A stretch of DNA of 64,000 bases from Notospermus geniculatus (Eukaryota; Nemertea; Pilidiophora; Heteronemertea; Lineidae), in contig NMRB01002483.1 in assembly GCA_002633025.1 (NCBI GenBank), positions 19,644 to 83,643 on the forward strand, written 5' to 3'. Numbering within the stretch: the stretch's first letter is position 1; every line of letters begins with the position of its first letter. This document shows positions 38,203-48,469 of this stretch, piece after piece. The notes under the pieces were generated by a model, which did no database searches, was not told the DNA's origin, and saw only the letters and a program-made list of their open reading frames with translations. The position numbers were made by a program, and so were the translations under genes.

Positions 38203-38647
38203 ATAACCCAGATTCCCTTTCCGTTTCGCTTGGGGGATGATCCCTCGTGAACACAGCTTCTATGCCAGCCGTATCGATGCAATATCATCCAACACCAGAC
38301 ATATCGATACGACATCCGACATCCAACGTTGTCTGCGAGACGGATTCTTCCCTTCCAACATCTCGTCTCCAGCATCGTGTGTCTCTCGATTCCATTAGCT
38401 TGAAGTGTGACATTCATGCCGGCTCAATTTTCACCATTGTTACAGAATATACAGGCATTATGTTACCATCTTGGCTCAGTTTTTGGTTGCGTAGAGAGTT
38501 GCAGTTGTCAGTCGTTTGACCTACTTGTGGTTGTCGGTGGGGTCCATCATGTCGGCCTACGTTCTAAGGAGACATATTCACCTAACTGACTTCCTTCAGC
38601 ATTTCTGAAAATTAAGTTGTATTGTCTCAAACATGTGGATGAAATGC

Positions 38648-38845
38648 AGGGTTCCGCCCAGGACTGAACGAGTGCCGGTCAGAACAGAAAGGAAATTCGG
38701 AAGTGTGCGTGGCGGGCATCTCTCGTGGCACACTTCGTTAGTTCTGATGGTCGGGAAATACTCTTTAGGCCGAGTGCCAGTCGGCATTTCTGCGTCTTGG
38801 ACGGGGCCGTCGGGCGCCGACCAGCAGTGGCAGAACCCTGGAAAT
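38648..38845. repeat. Dispersed repeat with GGGTTCYGCC ends
   Basis: The ends CAGGGTTCCGCCC and GGCAGAACCCTG are inverted. Copies are at 1742-2130 and (inverted) 20815-20950. Probably a MITE. It lies about 130 bases upstream of ADAR exon 3. Confidence 0.6.
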
Positions 38846-38978
38846 GATGAGCCGAACCTTTTCTTTCGGCCTTTATCTATCACCTAAGTGTAAGAATCGC
38901 AGGTGGCGTGACATACTAACCCACTCAGTAGCATACTAAATCTTATAACTGAAGTTTTTTGCCTCTTTCTCATTACAG

Positions 38979-39490
38979 GAGCGTTGCTGAGCCACTTCGT
39001 TGAGCCAATCTACCTGAACAGCATAATCCTGGGCAGTCTCTACCATGCTGATCACCTCTCACGCGCAATGTACGCCCGTATCGGCGAAGTCGGAACCCTC
39101 CCACCGCCATACCACATCAATCGTCCATTCCTGAGCGCAATCAGCAACCCGGAGAGTCGCCAGCCTGGCAAGGCGCCCAACTTCAGCGTCAACTGGAGCA
39201 CAGGAGATCCGAGTCTAGAGGTTATCTCGACGACGACTGGCAAGAACGAGCAGGGTTACGCGTCCCGCGTCAGCAAGCAGGCCCTCTTTAAGCTCTTCAG
39301 GGAGTTGTTCGGCACAGTGCCCTCAATGACTTCATTTCCTGATCTCCCCACTCTCTATGGCGATGTTAAACAATTGGTGAAGGACTACCAAGCCACGAAG
39401 CAGGCTCTTTATAAAGTTTTCCAGGATGCTCGACTCGGAAACTGGGTAAAGAAGCCTGTCGAACAGGACCAGTTTGCACTGAATTGCTAA
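38979..39490 (+). CDS. ADARB1-like: ADAR2 terminal coding exon: end of deaminase domain
   Basis: The acceptor CTCATTACAG ends at 38978; the two first bases complete a Gly codon, and the frame reads ALLSHFVEPIYLNSIILGSL, matching the ADAR2 block after the third zinc ligand. HADHLSRAMY-like, SRQPGKAPNFSVNW and TTGKNEQG blocks follow. The end, NWVKKPVEQDQFALNC then TAA (39488-39490), is at the position where ADAR2 proteins normally stop, so the domain is full length. The stop is followed, unusually, by a very long open frame in the same phase (next entry). Confidence 0.95.
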
Positions 39491-41481
39491 CCGGTTCCTA
39501 CCAGTTGGTACAGGTTAGAACTGGCGACTGAAACGGTTCGTTCCAACCCGATCCGGTTTGTTACAGTTCAGTCCATAGCATTGTGTAACATGGTAGCAGA
39601 GCGTAGCAGTGCCGAGGCATTGGCTGTGGTCATCTATTTTACTTACAATCTAAACTGCTTATCTAAAGCTGTAACAGTGATACAGCTCTGTCACATTTAC
39701 GCTGTTTTAGCCTCGGAAACATCTCACTGCCGAAATATCGCCATGTTATACCATGCAACGGGCTGTTCTATTGCATTCAGGATCCAAACGGTTCGACCCT
39801 TTGTTAATTTTGGACATCGGGTAAATCGTACCAGATTGGTGCGTTCCCGAAAGTTGCCGAGTTTGACCTTCACCCCTGGTTGCTACCAGCTAGAAGCAGA
39901 ACACAATCTGGTTCTGAATGATACACCAAGTTTCTTTGTCATTAAGTTCCTATGGTCAATGCATCGCGGATATTGCTGGTTACCTGACCAAAAATCCAGG
40001 ATTCAACGAAAACGTGTGTCGCTGGCTCGTCGAGAAGAAGAACTATTCACTTGGAATACATATGAACAGATGTATAGTCAATTTTACCGAAATATTTGGG
40101 AATATTTTGATCTGTTTGCAAGCAGAAAATATCTGCCGTGTTTTAATTCGTCACCAAAGAATCGTGAATTTTTATCCAATCCGGGGATTTCTAACCTGAT
40201 TAGCTCACTCGTGAGCTATAGCCATCACGTGGCGTCCGTCGTCCGTCGTCGTCCGTCGTCGTCCGTTAGCAGGGCACGTTTTGTAACCGCTGGGGCTATT
40301 GACCTGAAACTTGGTACACATATACCCCTAGGTCAAATGACCTATGACACCCAATTTCGGTCCGATCTGATTCCTGGCTTGGCCACNGTTTGACCTTCAC
40401 CCCTGGTTGCTACCAGCTAGAAGCAGAACACAATCTGGTTCTGAATGATACACCAAGTTTCTTTGTCATTAAGTTCCTATGGTCAATGCATCGCGGATAT
40501 TGCTGGTTACCTGACCAAAAATCCAGGATTCAACGAAAACGTGTGTCGCTGGCTCGTCGAGAAAACGAACTATTCACTTGGAATACATATGAACAGATGT
40601 ATAGTCAATTTCGCCGAAATATTTGGGAATATTTTGATCTGTTTGCAAGCAGAAAATATCTGCCGTGTTTTAATTCGTCACCAAAGAATCATGAATTTTT
40701 ATCCAATCCGGGGATTTCTAACCTGATTTTAGTTCAAAATCTTGGACTTCTCGATGATTATTTCAAAGTGTTTTGTTTTGATGATGAAAGCGTTTATGGA
40801 AATGAAAGCGTTTATGAAAATGCTGTTAGTTTGATGATTCTAAAAAAATGCAAATTGTATGGCATGTTTTGTTTGAAATATGACTTTGATACTGCATGTC
40901 AATCAGTTCTGTTGGCGTGGATCAACCACATGCAAAAGACTGAGCCTCAGTCTGGATCTAATTTCTTCGGCATGAAGGACAATATCATTGACAACATGAA
41001 GAAACATATTCCACCAGTCAGACAACCTCTGGAACCGGTTCCTACCGGTCTTGGCCCAGTTTTCCGGACACAAGCCCCAAGCAACCAGCGACACACGGCC
41101 ACCAATGCCAGCTCTCTCCGTGACTGGAGATGCACAAGTTTTAATTGTTACACTTTGAGGTCTAACGTCAGAGTAGTGTGTCATCACGGATGTAAAATAG
41201 ACTCCTTCGGTAGATTTTGTCGGTTGTGTAGGCACCTTGTTCATCATTATTGTCATTGCGTAGGACACACATTTTGTCATCGGTGTACGATTTTACGACA
41301 GGGGATGAAAGCTTTTAAAAAGGGACTCTACTGTGACATTTTGGTGGGAAAGAATTGTAATTTTAGGACTTACTTTAGTGTACGGAGAGGAATATGCTTT
41401 GAAAATCTCAAAACTGGATCGGAAGAGAGAGACGCAAAATCACGTTCACTTCGTAAAGTCATTGGAAAAGATTCTAGTTAA
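39491..41481 (+). other. Long open continuation in frame with the ADAR stop; function unknown
   Basis: The codon after the ADAR TAA is in frame with an open stretch reaching 40391-40393 near the N at 40387. The segment 39861-40201 recurs at 40388-40728 without indels, and this second copy stays open to a TAA at 41479-41481. If the duplicate and the repeat at 40202-40386 are an unmerged haplotype, the single-allele frame is 487 codons with no stop, in DNA of only about 40-45% GC. An ATG lies at 39590. I recognise no family. The end (about 41130-41300) is Cys/His-rich with paired cysteines, loosely like a zinc finger. It may be a readthrough extension, a separate protein or chance. Three codons in the duplicated part differ by amino-acid-changing substitutions between the copies. 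Confidence 0.4.
40202..40386. repeat. Inserted dispersed repeat with (CGTCGTC)-type microsatellite
   Basis: It starts AGCTCACTCGTGAGCTATAG, contains GTCCGTCGTCCGTCGTCG, and ends at the N at 40387. It is absent from the corresponding site of the second copy (after 40728). It appears to be an insertion present in one haplotype and truncated by the contig end. Confidence 0.6.
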
Positions 41482-41637
41482 TCATGAGTCACTTTATATT
41501 ATATTAGAGATATTTGTAAATATTTGCGTAGTATGGAACATACCGTCATGATGCATTTAGGCCTTGCTGCACATTGTATGAAAATGACCAGATCTTCTGG
41601 TTCCTGTTGTCACACTTTTCATAAAATTCATCAAATT

Positions 41638-41928
41638 TTAACCCAATAGACCCCGTGCCGCCCTAAACCGCCCTGCCATGAGCCGTCTAGAAGACCACGC
41701 CCACTTACTGACAAAAATCCCCATCACCTCTAATGTAGAAATGAAAATCACAAATTACCGGTACTGCCGGGAGCACCACAATCCGCCATGTCTCCAGATG
41801 CTGGTACCGCCATAAACCGCCTTGACCCATTATACTGTTCTCTATTCAGCTTTTAAAAATGCAGTGGCATTTCAGGGCGGTGAAAGTTACAGATGGAAAG
41901 TGCAAAAAAATAGGTGCCTCTATTGGGA
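41638..41928. mobile_element. MITE with TTAACCCAATAGA ends (copy 2)
   Basis: Same structure as 24858-25133: CCGCCCTAAACCGCCCTGCC near the left, GCCATGTCTCCAGATGC in the middle, CTCTATTGGG at the right. It marks the end of the ADAR-linked open frame, 157 bases downstream of its stop. Confidence 0.7.
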
Positions 41929-43237
41929 AAATTGGGCACTGCCACTTTCCAGGTTACATATTCGGCTTCAAATCTTTTATACCTCCAGATTAGATCTGGG
42001 TTAAACGACGGTGAGGACAGGATTTTTTTTTGAACAAATTTGAAGTCATCATGTCAGAGAGTGTCTCTGAAACCAAAATGTAATTAGGCTTGTAATTGTA
42101 TTAAAAAACTGCTTTATTCACCCAAGAAATCATCCAATATCATCAAACATGTTATATATTTGTTTTATTCTAAATTTTGATTTAGTAGATTGTCTCTTTA
42201 CCATGAATCAGCACGGACTCTTTGGAGATGTCACAAGTTCTCTTAAATGTTATGTCAAGGTTGTGAAGGTTGTTTTCATTGAGGAAGATAGAAATGATGA
42301 AGGGATTGACCCTCTGTCCGTAGAAGGGTTGAATACGTGCATTATGCAGGATTCTCCCTGTATTCTTGGCAAGATGTAGGAATGAAGTAGCAATGAAGTA
42401 GGATTGAAGTAGGATTTGTCATGATGAGAAGTTCTCCAGAACAGAGTACCGGTACTGTCTTAATTTTCTCCCAATTTGAAACCTGATTTGTAGTTATAGT
42501 TCTATGATGTGTATTTGATTATTATTACTGTATGTGTTTTATCCATGTTCACCCGTGGTGGACCAATAAATCAAATAATCAAACCATATGATGACGAAGT
42601 CATTCAAGATGTCTGCAGAGTAATCTCCCCGATACATGTATTCATAAAACGTTGGGTTGGTGGTCCACCATGAGGTGAACTTGAGAAATGTATTTTATGT
42701 CCGCTTATGTATTTTATCCTTCCATTCGGTGTGGAAGCTTCGTCACGCTCTTTCGTTATTTTCACAATACAAGAATCCTTCATTGTCAGACAATGATTTG
42801 TTTATTAATACAAGACGGGAGACAATCCTGCTAATGTCGGACCTAACTCGGGCAAGATGCTTAACTGTGCTTGCTTTTAAAGTTGCTGTTCTGTGTGGGT
42901 TTTCTCAAGCAAGTGGGCTCTCTATGGGCGACTCGCCCATAGAAAACTATGGGCAGTCATTTGTGCAAGTCGGAAGGAAACCCAACAATGGAGAAAATTC
43001 CCATGTGGAGCAATACGTTAATAACCCAGAAGTATTGTGGGTACTTCTGATTCGGTTATTTTGTGTACTCCCTAAATTCCGCTGAAGTTTTTCAGGGTGG
43101 ATTGGTTTGGGTCTGACATTAGTGAATCTGTCCCCAATTATGACCACTTCGTGCTGCTGTGTGGAACACCCAGACTTGTGTACATGTACAGTGAGCATTT
43201 ATACGTCAACTGCAACCTCGTCTCCACGAGCTCTATC

Positions 43238-43582
43238 CAGGGTTCGTACACCTTTAGGCTCTCAAATTTCAAGGACTTTTTAAGGACTTTCAAGGTCTGA
43301 TTTCAGCAAAATTCAAGGACATTTTCATCAAATTTGTATGCCAGGGTGGGTATTTCCCGGCATCTTGACAAAACAAAACCCCAGAGTCATCAAAACTTCG
43401 GAAAGAATGAGCAAATAATCAACGCATGAACAATGCCATTCATTGTCAGCAATGATGAAAATATAAGGACTTTCATTGACATTTTAAAGATTTGACAGAA
43501 TTCAAGGATATTCCAGGTCCTGGAGATATTATTCCTAAAATTCATTGATATTCAAGGATTTCAAGCACCTGTATGAACCCTG
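43238..43582. mobile_element. hAT-like MITE with CAGGGTTC ends
   Basis: The left end is CAGGGTTCGTACACC and the right end GTATGAACCCTG, i.e. inverted. The hexamer TCTATC flanks both sides (43232-43237 and 43583-43588), fitting a partly decayed 8-bp duplication. The interior has repeated TTCAAGGAC strings. CAGGG ends with internal AAGGAC repeats are known from widespread hAT-type MITEs. Confidence 0.65.
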
Positions 43583-43797
43583 TCTATCCCATGTGAATGC
43601 ATGATCTATGTACGTCAGAATACCTGGGGGCAAGGTAGATCAACAGCACATCATGATGATCAGGGTAGTTTATGTGTATGACTGTCACCACATTGTGTCT
43701 CAATAAAGATTTCAGCCTTCTGTCTCCAAATCCTATGATCTCTCCTCAGCAAAGTCGAATGACGATTTCCCACTGTTGTTGATTTCCTGATGGCCCA

Positions 43798-43904
43798 TAT
43801 TTTAGAATGCTCCTCATCGTGAAGGAATTCCACAAGGTTATTGTTCTCAACAGGAGAACAATACCCTTGAGGAACTCCTTTATGATGAGGAGCATTCTAA
43901 AATA
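43798..43904. mobile_element. Fold-back MITE, ~45-bp arms
   Basis: TATTTTAGAATGCTCCTCAT at the left is exactly mirrored at 43885-43904. The arms continue with a few mismatches to a central GTTCTC/GAGAAC pair. Confidence 0.8.
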
Positions 43905-44872
43905 CGTATGAGAAAACTCTCAGGTGGTGTGGCAACTTTTAAAATAGAAGTCGATTCCAGGCCTCTGATAACGAACTGGATGATGGATGTTGTCCAGAAT
44001 GAGGAGATATGACTTGCCCTCTTCAGTGTATTTGCCTTGCGGCTGTCATCATGGTGGTTTCTGTATCACTGGTAAGTACCGGTACCAACTCAACTGTGAA
44101 GCACACGATTTCAAGACAGGTAACAGTGTGATGTTCGCCGGGCATTACTAAACTTCCTTTTGGGAAAAATAACATACCGGTACATGTAAGTTCATTCACA
44201 ACTTCATAACTTTTATTGATTTTATATTACAGTGCATGATAGTAAGTATAGCAGTGCGAGATCATCAAATATATGCATAAAATAACCATGACCCGTATAT
44301 TTACCGTAACACCCATTTTGGAAAATAATAAAATTCCATTCCGAGTCAATTTTATGAGTAAGAAATATTGTGATCATCCCTTCACAAGGTGTTAAAAAAT
44401 TGCAAATGATTATATAACTGTTAAGTTTGGAAAATATCCAATGTCATGGCAGCACTCGACTACATTCTTTGGATATCTTGAGAATGAGACAATTTCATTT
44501 CCCTGAGTGTTAAGTCGTCATTGGCAAGATTTACATGACATCACCATCGCCTGTGACAGCTTGCTGCAGGATTTTCTCATGGTCTTCACAAGTCCTTCCA
44601 GCAGGCCTGAAAATACAACGGGAGATGATAACCTTTGCAGAGTCGGAGGATCATCCTCCCATAGCAGGGCTTTGGTCTCGCGGAGTGGATGAAGAGGAGC
44701 GAGGTAAAAACCCTGCTATGGGAGGATGTAGTCAGATGGCCTGAATGAGCTCCTCCACGTGTTTACTTGTTATAGTTGGCTCTCAATGGGCAATTCACCA
44801 TTGCTAGTTGCCTTGGTTGAGTGACACAACGGCTGGCCATCGTGACGACGGATGAGTTGCCCGGAGGAAGCC

Positions 44873-45072
44873 AACTTGCAGGAGAAAACTCCCACATTGA
44901 GGAGCAAATTTAGGCAGTCTTCAACTTGCAGGAGAAAACTCCCACATTGAGGAGCAAATTTAGGCAGTCTTCAACTTGCAGGAGAAAACTCCCACATTGA
45001 GGAGCAAATTTAGGCAGTCTTCAACTTGCAGGAGAAAACTCCCACATTGAGGAGCAAATTTAGGCAGTCTTC
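44873..45072. repeat. Tandem array of exactly 4 x 50 bp
   Basis: Four identical units start at 44873, 44923, 44973 and 45023 (AACTTGCAGGAGAAAACTCC...). The unit corresponds to the right arm of a fold-back whose left part (CTCCACGTG, GTTGGCTCTCAATGGGCAA) begins at about 44752. Confidence 0.9.
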
Positions 45073-45111
45073 CTCCAGTGCAGGTTCGTCAGTTCCTTTG
45101 AACGTATTCAA

Positions 45112-45224
45112 TGGGTCATATGAATAAAAACAAGCAAATGCTTTTACTTGAATTTTGCAGTACAAATGGACTATGCAAAGACGTACAAATAACAGCATTT
45201 GCTTGTGTTTATTCATATGACGCA
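45112..45224. mobile_element. Fold-back MITE
   Basis: TGGGTCATATGAATAAA and AACAAGCAAATGCT at the left are mirrored by AGCATTTGCTTGTGTTTATT and CATATGACGCA at the right. Confidence 0.75.
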
Positions 45225-45569
45225 ATGTGTACACTTCAATTATCAGAAATTTCGAACCATTCCTTGTGTTTTTTGTGCCACAGAACTGATGCCCTATATG
45301 AAAGAATGATAGTACCAACTGGACCTTACGTCGAGGACTATTTCTGGTCCAGGACAGGAGGAAGCAAGCATTGGAATCACGGATTTCCTTCGTCGAAGTC
45401 CTCACGGCAATAATATACAGCAGGCTTCGTGTCGTTGGGTCGGGAATACCTGGGTGGACATGGAGATAATAAGCAATGGATTAACACAGCCCTGGTAATC
45501 ATACTATCGGTACATGTATTTGCCATCATTTTAACCACGGAGGTACACCTCCATGTTTCAACTGGACAT

Positions 45570-45697
45570 AAGGCCTGCTTTCCATTGGAAACGCTCGAAA
45601 CTATTTTTTTTTCCGCGCCGTGACCAACGAAGCGGAAACAAACAATGCTTTCGAGCGTTTCCACACATGGAAACGCGCCAATGGAAAGCAGGCCTTA
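45570..45697. mobile_element. Fold-back MITE
   Basis: TAAGGCCTGCTTTCCATTGG at the left is mirrored by CCAATGGAAAGCAGGCCTTA at the right. An inner AACGCTCGAAA/TTTCGAGCGTT pair is also complementary. Confidence 0.75.
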
Positions 45698-46001
45698 GAC
45701 TTGTCCCAAGCAGGATTTGAATATCTTTCTCCCCAATCCTACAAATTGGCAACATGTCCAACCCTCACAGCCATTTATGTGTGAATTACTGCGGCATGCT
45801 GGGATCATGGGTGTCGCAAGGAGTCATGAGAGAATTGCTGGTAATATCAAACATGCAATACAAATTGAGAACAGGAATCAAGCAAAAGCAAGGTTTAGAA
45901 TCCTCCTACCATCCAATGCCACGCTAAGGAGCCGAGCTGCCTTGGAACTGGACAGGTTTTTATCTTCTAAATGGTGATCTACACACTGCGATGAACATAC
46001 T

Positions 46002-46265
46002 CTACCTCTCCATGTACGGGCGTGAATGAGTAGGGTCCTCAGAACGGTAAAATTTCAGGAACGGCAAGTCTAGCATCTTTTTGTTGAAGTCCTTTAAAAG
46101 ATACACCCATGCACTACCACTACTGCCCTCTATATCTTGATCTTGTGCATCTTTAGTGAATGTAAACGGGTGAATCTCCCGTTGGTAGAACTGGGGATGG
46201 TTTTCTAATTGGTCTAAAACTTCGAGCATTTTGTCATCGACGTCGAATATTTCACCTGGGATGTT
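46002..46265 (-). CDS. GGACT: GGACT exon 2: gamma-glutamylaminecyclotransferase, C-terminal part with catalytic Glu
   Basis: On the minus strand the acceptor CTTCTTTTCAG precedes NIPGEIFDVDDKMLEVLDQL. The exon carries E-N-H-P-x-F-Y-Q-R; its Glu (residue 85 of the joined protein) aligns with the catalytic Glu of human GGACT (Glu82 as I remember it). It continues with WVYLLKDFNKK and stops at TAG (46002-46004). GGACT cleaves gamma-glutamyl-epsilon-lysine left over from transglutaminase cross-links, releasing lysine and 5-oxoproline. The C-terminal half is less conserved but of the right length. Joined protein: 151 residues, close to the ~153 of the human enzyme. Confidence 0.9.
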   Translation of the reverse strand, partial: NIPGEIFDVDDKMLEVLDQLENHPQFYQREIHPFTFTKDAQDQDIEGSSGSAWVYLLKDFNKKMLDLPFLKFYRSEDPTHSRPYMER

Positions 46266-46426
46266 CTGAAAAGAAGTATGAAGCGTAATCGGCAATCAAC
46301 GCCCCTGTTGCGAAAAGATGGCGATGCCGGCGATGGTATCTGGAAGGTTTATGGTATGAATGTAAAAGCCAGGACAAACAGACGTTGTCAACAGGCAGGG
46401 CAGGAGTTGTTGGTCCAAGAGTCATT

Positions 46427-46545
46427 AGTGAGGTTTCGCAAGCGCCTGGTTAGGCCCTACGACGACGTTTATCTATTGTGTGGGTGTACCCAAACAACAG
46501 ATAAATGTTGTCGTAGGGCCTAACCGGGTGCTTGCAGACTCGCTG
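46427..46545. mobile_element. Fold-back MITE inside the GGACT intron (copy 2 of the 21708 family)
   Basis: AGTGAGGTTTCGCAAGCGCC at the left is mirrored by GGGTGCTTGCAGACTCGCT at the right with a few changes. The CCTACGACGACGTTTATCT arm is the same as at 21708. Confidence 0.75.
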
Positions 46546-46606
46546 TTACCGGTATCGCCGTATCGGTACCCGGTACTGTTGATGAGAGAAATGTGGTTTT
46601 TCTCAC

Positions 46607-46798
46607 CTCTCCCTTCCCTGGAACATCCAAAAGGAATGGTATATTGTACGGTGTCGCTACCACCAGGGGGCGTGGCTCGTTGAGGTGACCACTCCCGACA
46701 TATTTAGCTTCACCATTGTTCTTATCGTTCATGAGGAAATGGTTTGGTTCTCCTCGCTGCAGCGTCCCGTAGACGAAGACTCGTGTGTAGTTTGTCAT
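46607..46798 (-). CDS. GGACT: GGACT exon 1: N-terminal part with the YGTL motif
   Basis: The minus-strand ATG (46796-46798) starts MTNYTRVFVYGTLQRGEPNH. The VYGTL-x-RG-x-PN signature is diagnostic of the AIG2-like / gamma-glutamylcyclotransferase fold and forms the substrate-binding loop. Also present are PLVVATPYNIPFLLDVPGKG, matching the PLVIAGEHNIPWLLHLPGSG block of human GGACT. It ends in a phase-0 donor GTGAGA (46606 downward), and exon 2 continues directly with the GEIF block. The start is chosen because the VYGTL motif sits at residues 9-13, as in relatives. The gene is head to head with SEC61G. Confidence 0.92.
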
Positions 46799-48469
46799 GA
46801 CTGTCTCACCGAAGGAACGAACTTGGAGGCTGAAATGGTGGTGTTACGACGAGTTAAGAATTCCCAACCAGTGCTGAAAAAGGAAAAGGTAATTGAGTGA
46901 CAGATAAACAGCTACCTACCGGTAGGCTATAACCTGGTGCTGATAGTGATAGTGATAGATACCACCAAATAATAACAAAAATAAAGTTCACCTCATTGAG
47001 AAAACTACAACTCTGCCATCTGATGGCAAAATGGAGAACTCACGACTGTTAGGAAGGGAATTTGCTATAGAGGCGTCACCTTTCGGAGAACGGCCACAAC
47101 ATGGGGAAAGCCCTCCTAAAAATAGTACGGTGACGCAGCCAAATCGGCGTAGTCGACGCCTACCTCCACAGCAAAGCCAATAGAATATTATTGACGACCG
47201 GAAGAAATCAATCTGGGCATGCGCAGGAGGCCTCTACTGTAAATTTATCNNNNNNNNNNNNNNNNNNNNNNNNNNNNNNNNNNNNNNNNNNNNNNNNNNN
47301 NNNNNNNNNNNNNNNNNNNNNNNNNNNNNNNNNNNNNNNNNNNNNNNNNNNNNNNNNNNNNNNNNNNNNNNNNNNNNNNNNNNNNNNNNNNNNNNNNNNN
47401 NNNNNNNNNNNNNNNNNNNNNNNNNNNNNNNNNNNNNNNNNNNNNNNNNNNNNNNNNNNNNNNNNNNNNNNNNNNNNNNNNNNNNNNNNNNNNNNNNNNN
47501 NNNNNNNNNNNNNNNNNNNNNNNNNNNNNNNNNNNNNNNNNNNNNNNNNNNNNNNNNNNNNNNNNNNNNNNNNNNNNNNNNNNNNNNNNNNNNNNNNNNN
47601 NNNNNNNNNNNNNNNNNNNNNNNNNNNNNNNNNNNNNNNNNNNNNNNNNNNNNNNNNNNNNNNNNNNNNNNNNNNNNNNNNNNNNNNNNNGGCGGCCATC
47701 TTGGCAGACTGGGACCGAATGTATCCACAGACCAAAGTGAATGGATTACTCCCAAAACTTTGTTTAATTTCTAATTTTATTATTCTGTTGTGAAAATACA
47801 ATCTTTGCGGAGTACCAAAATGTATTGGTAGGTGTGATTTCGTTTTTTTTAGGAGTTGAAAACGGTGCCTGAAAATCGGGTCCTGTGTATGTGTAGTACA
47901 TTTTCCGTAAGCATATGTTTCTCCACCTGTATATTATAGTAGTAGGTAAGAGGGTATGGTGCAAAGTCACCGTGCTTAGGCCAATTGAATTAGAATATGT
48001 AGGCTAGGTCTAGCCTATAGTTTTTGTTTAGTTTTTGTACAGTGATTTGGCCTTCATACATACAATACAAACTCATCGCTGTGCAAGATTCTTCTCAGTT
48101 GTGCCTATCGCTATTTGCGTTGCCGTTAATTTCAGATTTAAATGCATTGTCGAAAAGGAAATAAAAACGTCCATTTTGGAACATCCATGATCTGCCATAT
48201 ATGCTAACTACCCAGTATGCTATGTGGGCCAGCCATATTTCGCACATCACACTGAGTCTGAGATTGAGAATTCACGTAACAATGCTTCCCCTCTCATTTT
48301 TCATCATATTCGGGATTCGTCGACATAGGCCTAGCTATAATCATGTAGCTATAGGCCTACCTAGTTCAGGAGTTGCGTAGCAATAGCCGGAACAATAAAT
48401 ATAGTAGGCCTTTTGGCGTATTGTTGATTACTATAACTTATAGTTGAACTCTCGGCCTATGTTTTTCAG
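46799..48469. promoter_or_regulatory. Shared upstream region of GGACT (-) and SEC61G (+), with gap
   Basis: The coding starts are about 1.7 kb apart, diverging. A NRF1-like GCATGCGCA (47217-47225) and a YY1-like GCCATCTTGG (47695-47704) flank the unsequenced 47250-47690. Such motifs mark TATA-less housekeeping promoters, and the NRF1/YY1 pairing supports a start for SEC61G near the gap. The SEC61G coding exon has an acceptor just before it, so a 5' non-coding exon must lie here. The exact start sites are unknown. Confidence 0.4.
47250..47690. other. Assembly gap (441 N)
   Basis: Continuous N. The real length is unknown. It hides part of the region between GGACT and SEC61G, including likely promoter sequence. 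Confidence 0.99.

Larger units (their letters stand above)
26370..38978 (+). other. ADAR intron 2 (about 12.6 kb), repeat-rich
   Basis: Runs from GTAAGA after the MSCSDKI block to the CTCATTACAG acceptor at 38978. No additional exon was recognised, and the protein joins across without missing residues relative to ADAR2. It contains a partial fold-back copy, minisatellites, a 16-base gap (28182-28197) and an apparent haplotype duplication around the N at 32946. Confidence 0.85.
9345..39490 (+). other. ADARB1-like: ADAR2-type adenosine deaminase acting on RNA, gene span seen in window
   Basis: Three coding exons join in phase: 9345-10019 ends with one base of a codon, 25698-26369 starts with the other two and also ends one base in, and 38979-39490 completes it. 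The product carries a basic NLS-like stretch, two dsRNA-binding domains and a complete adenosine deaminase domain. Such enzymes convert adenosine to inosine in double-stranded RNA in the nucleus, recoding transcripts and marking self dsRNA. It aligns throughout with vertebrate ADAR2 rather than ADAR1 (no Z-DNA-binding domain seen, two dsRBDs, canonical ADAR2-like C-terminus). The first coding exon is not found. The introns (10020-25697 and 26370-38978) are repeat-rich. Confidence 0.93.
41929..46001. other. Intergenic region between the ADAR locus and GGACT
   Basis: No recognised exon. It contains a hAT-like MITE (43238-43582), three fold-backs (43798-43904, 45112-45224, 45570-45697) and a 50-bp tandem array, listed separately. 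The rest is AT-rich and featureless to my eye. Confidence 0.6.

Noticed and set aside
39446-39566. Alternative intron (GTAAAG to TTACAG) that would remove the ADAR stop
   Set aside because: Its length (121) shifts the frame, and the shifted frame meets a stop just before 39918, so it does not explain the long open continuation.
39918-40726. 93-residue frame present twice in another phase
   Set aside because: It overlaps the longer frame continuing from ADAR and is bounded by a stop directly before its start; kept only as a reminder that more than one phase is open here.
47191-47801. Long frames across the 441-base gap
   Set aside because: They consist almost entirely of unknown residues.
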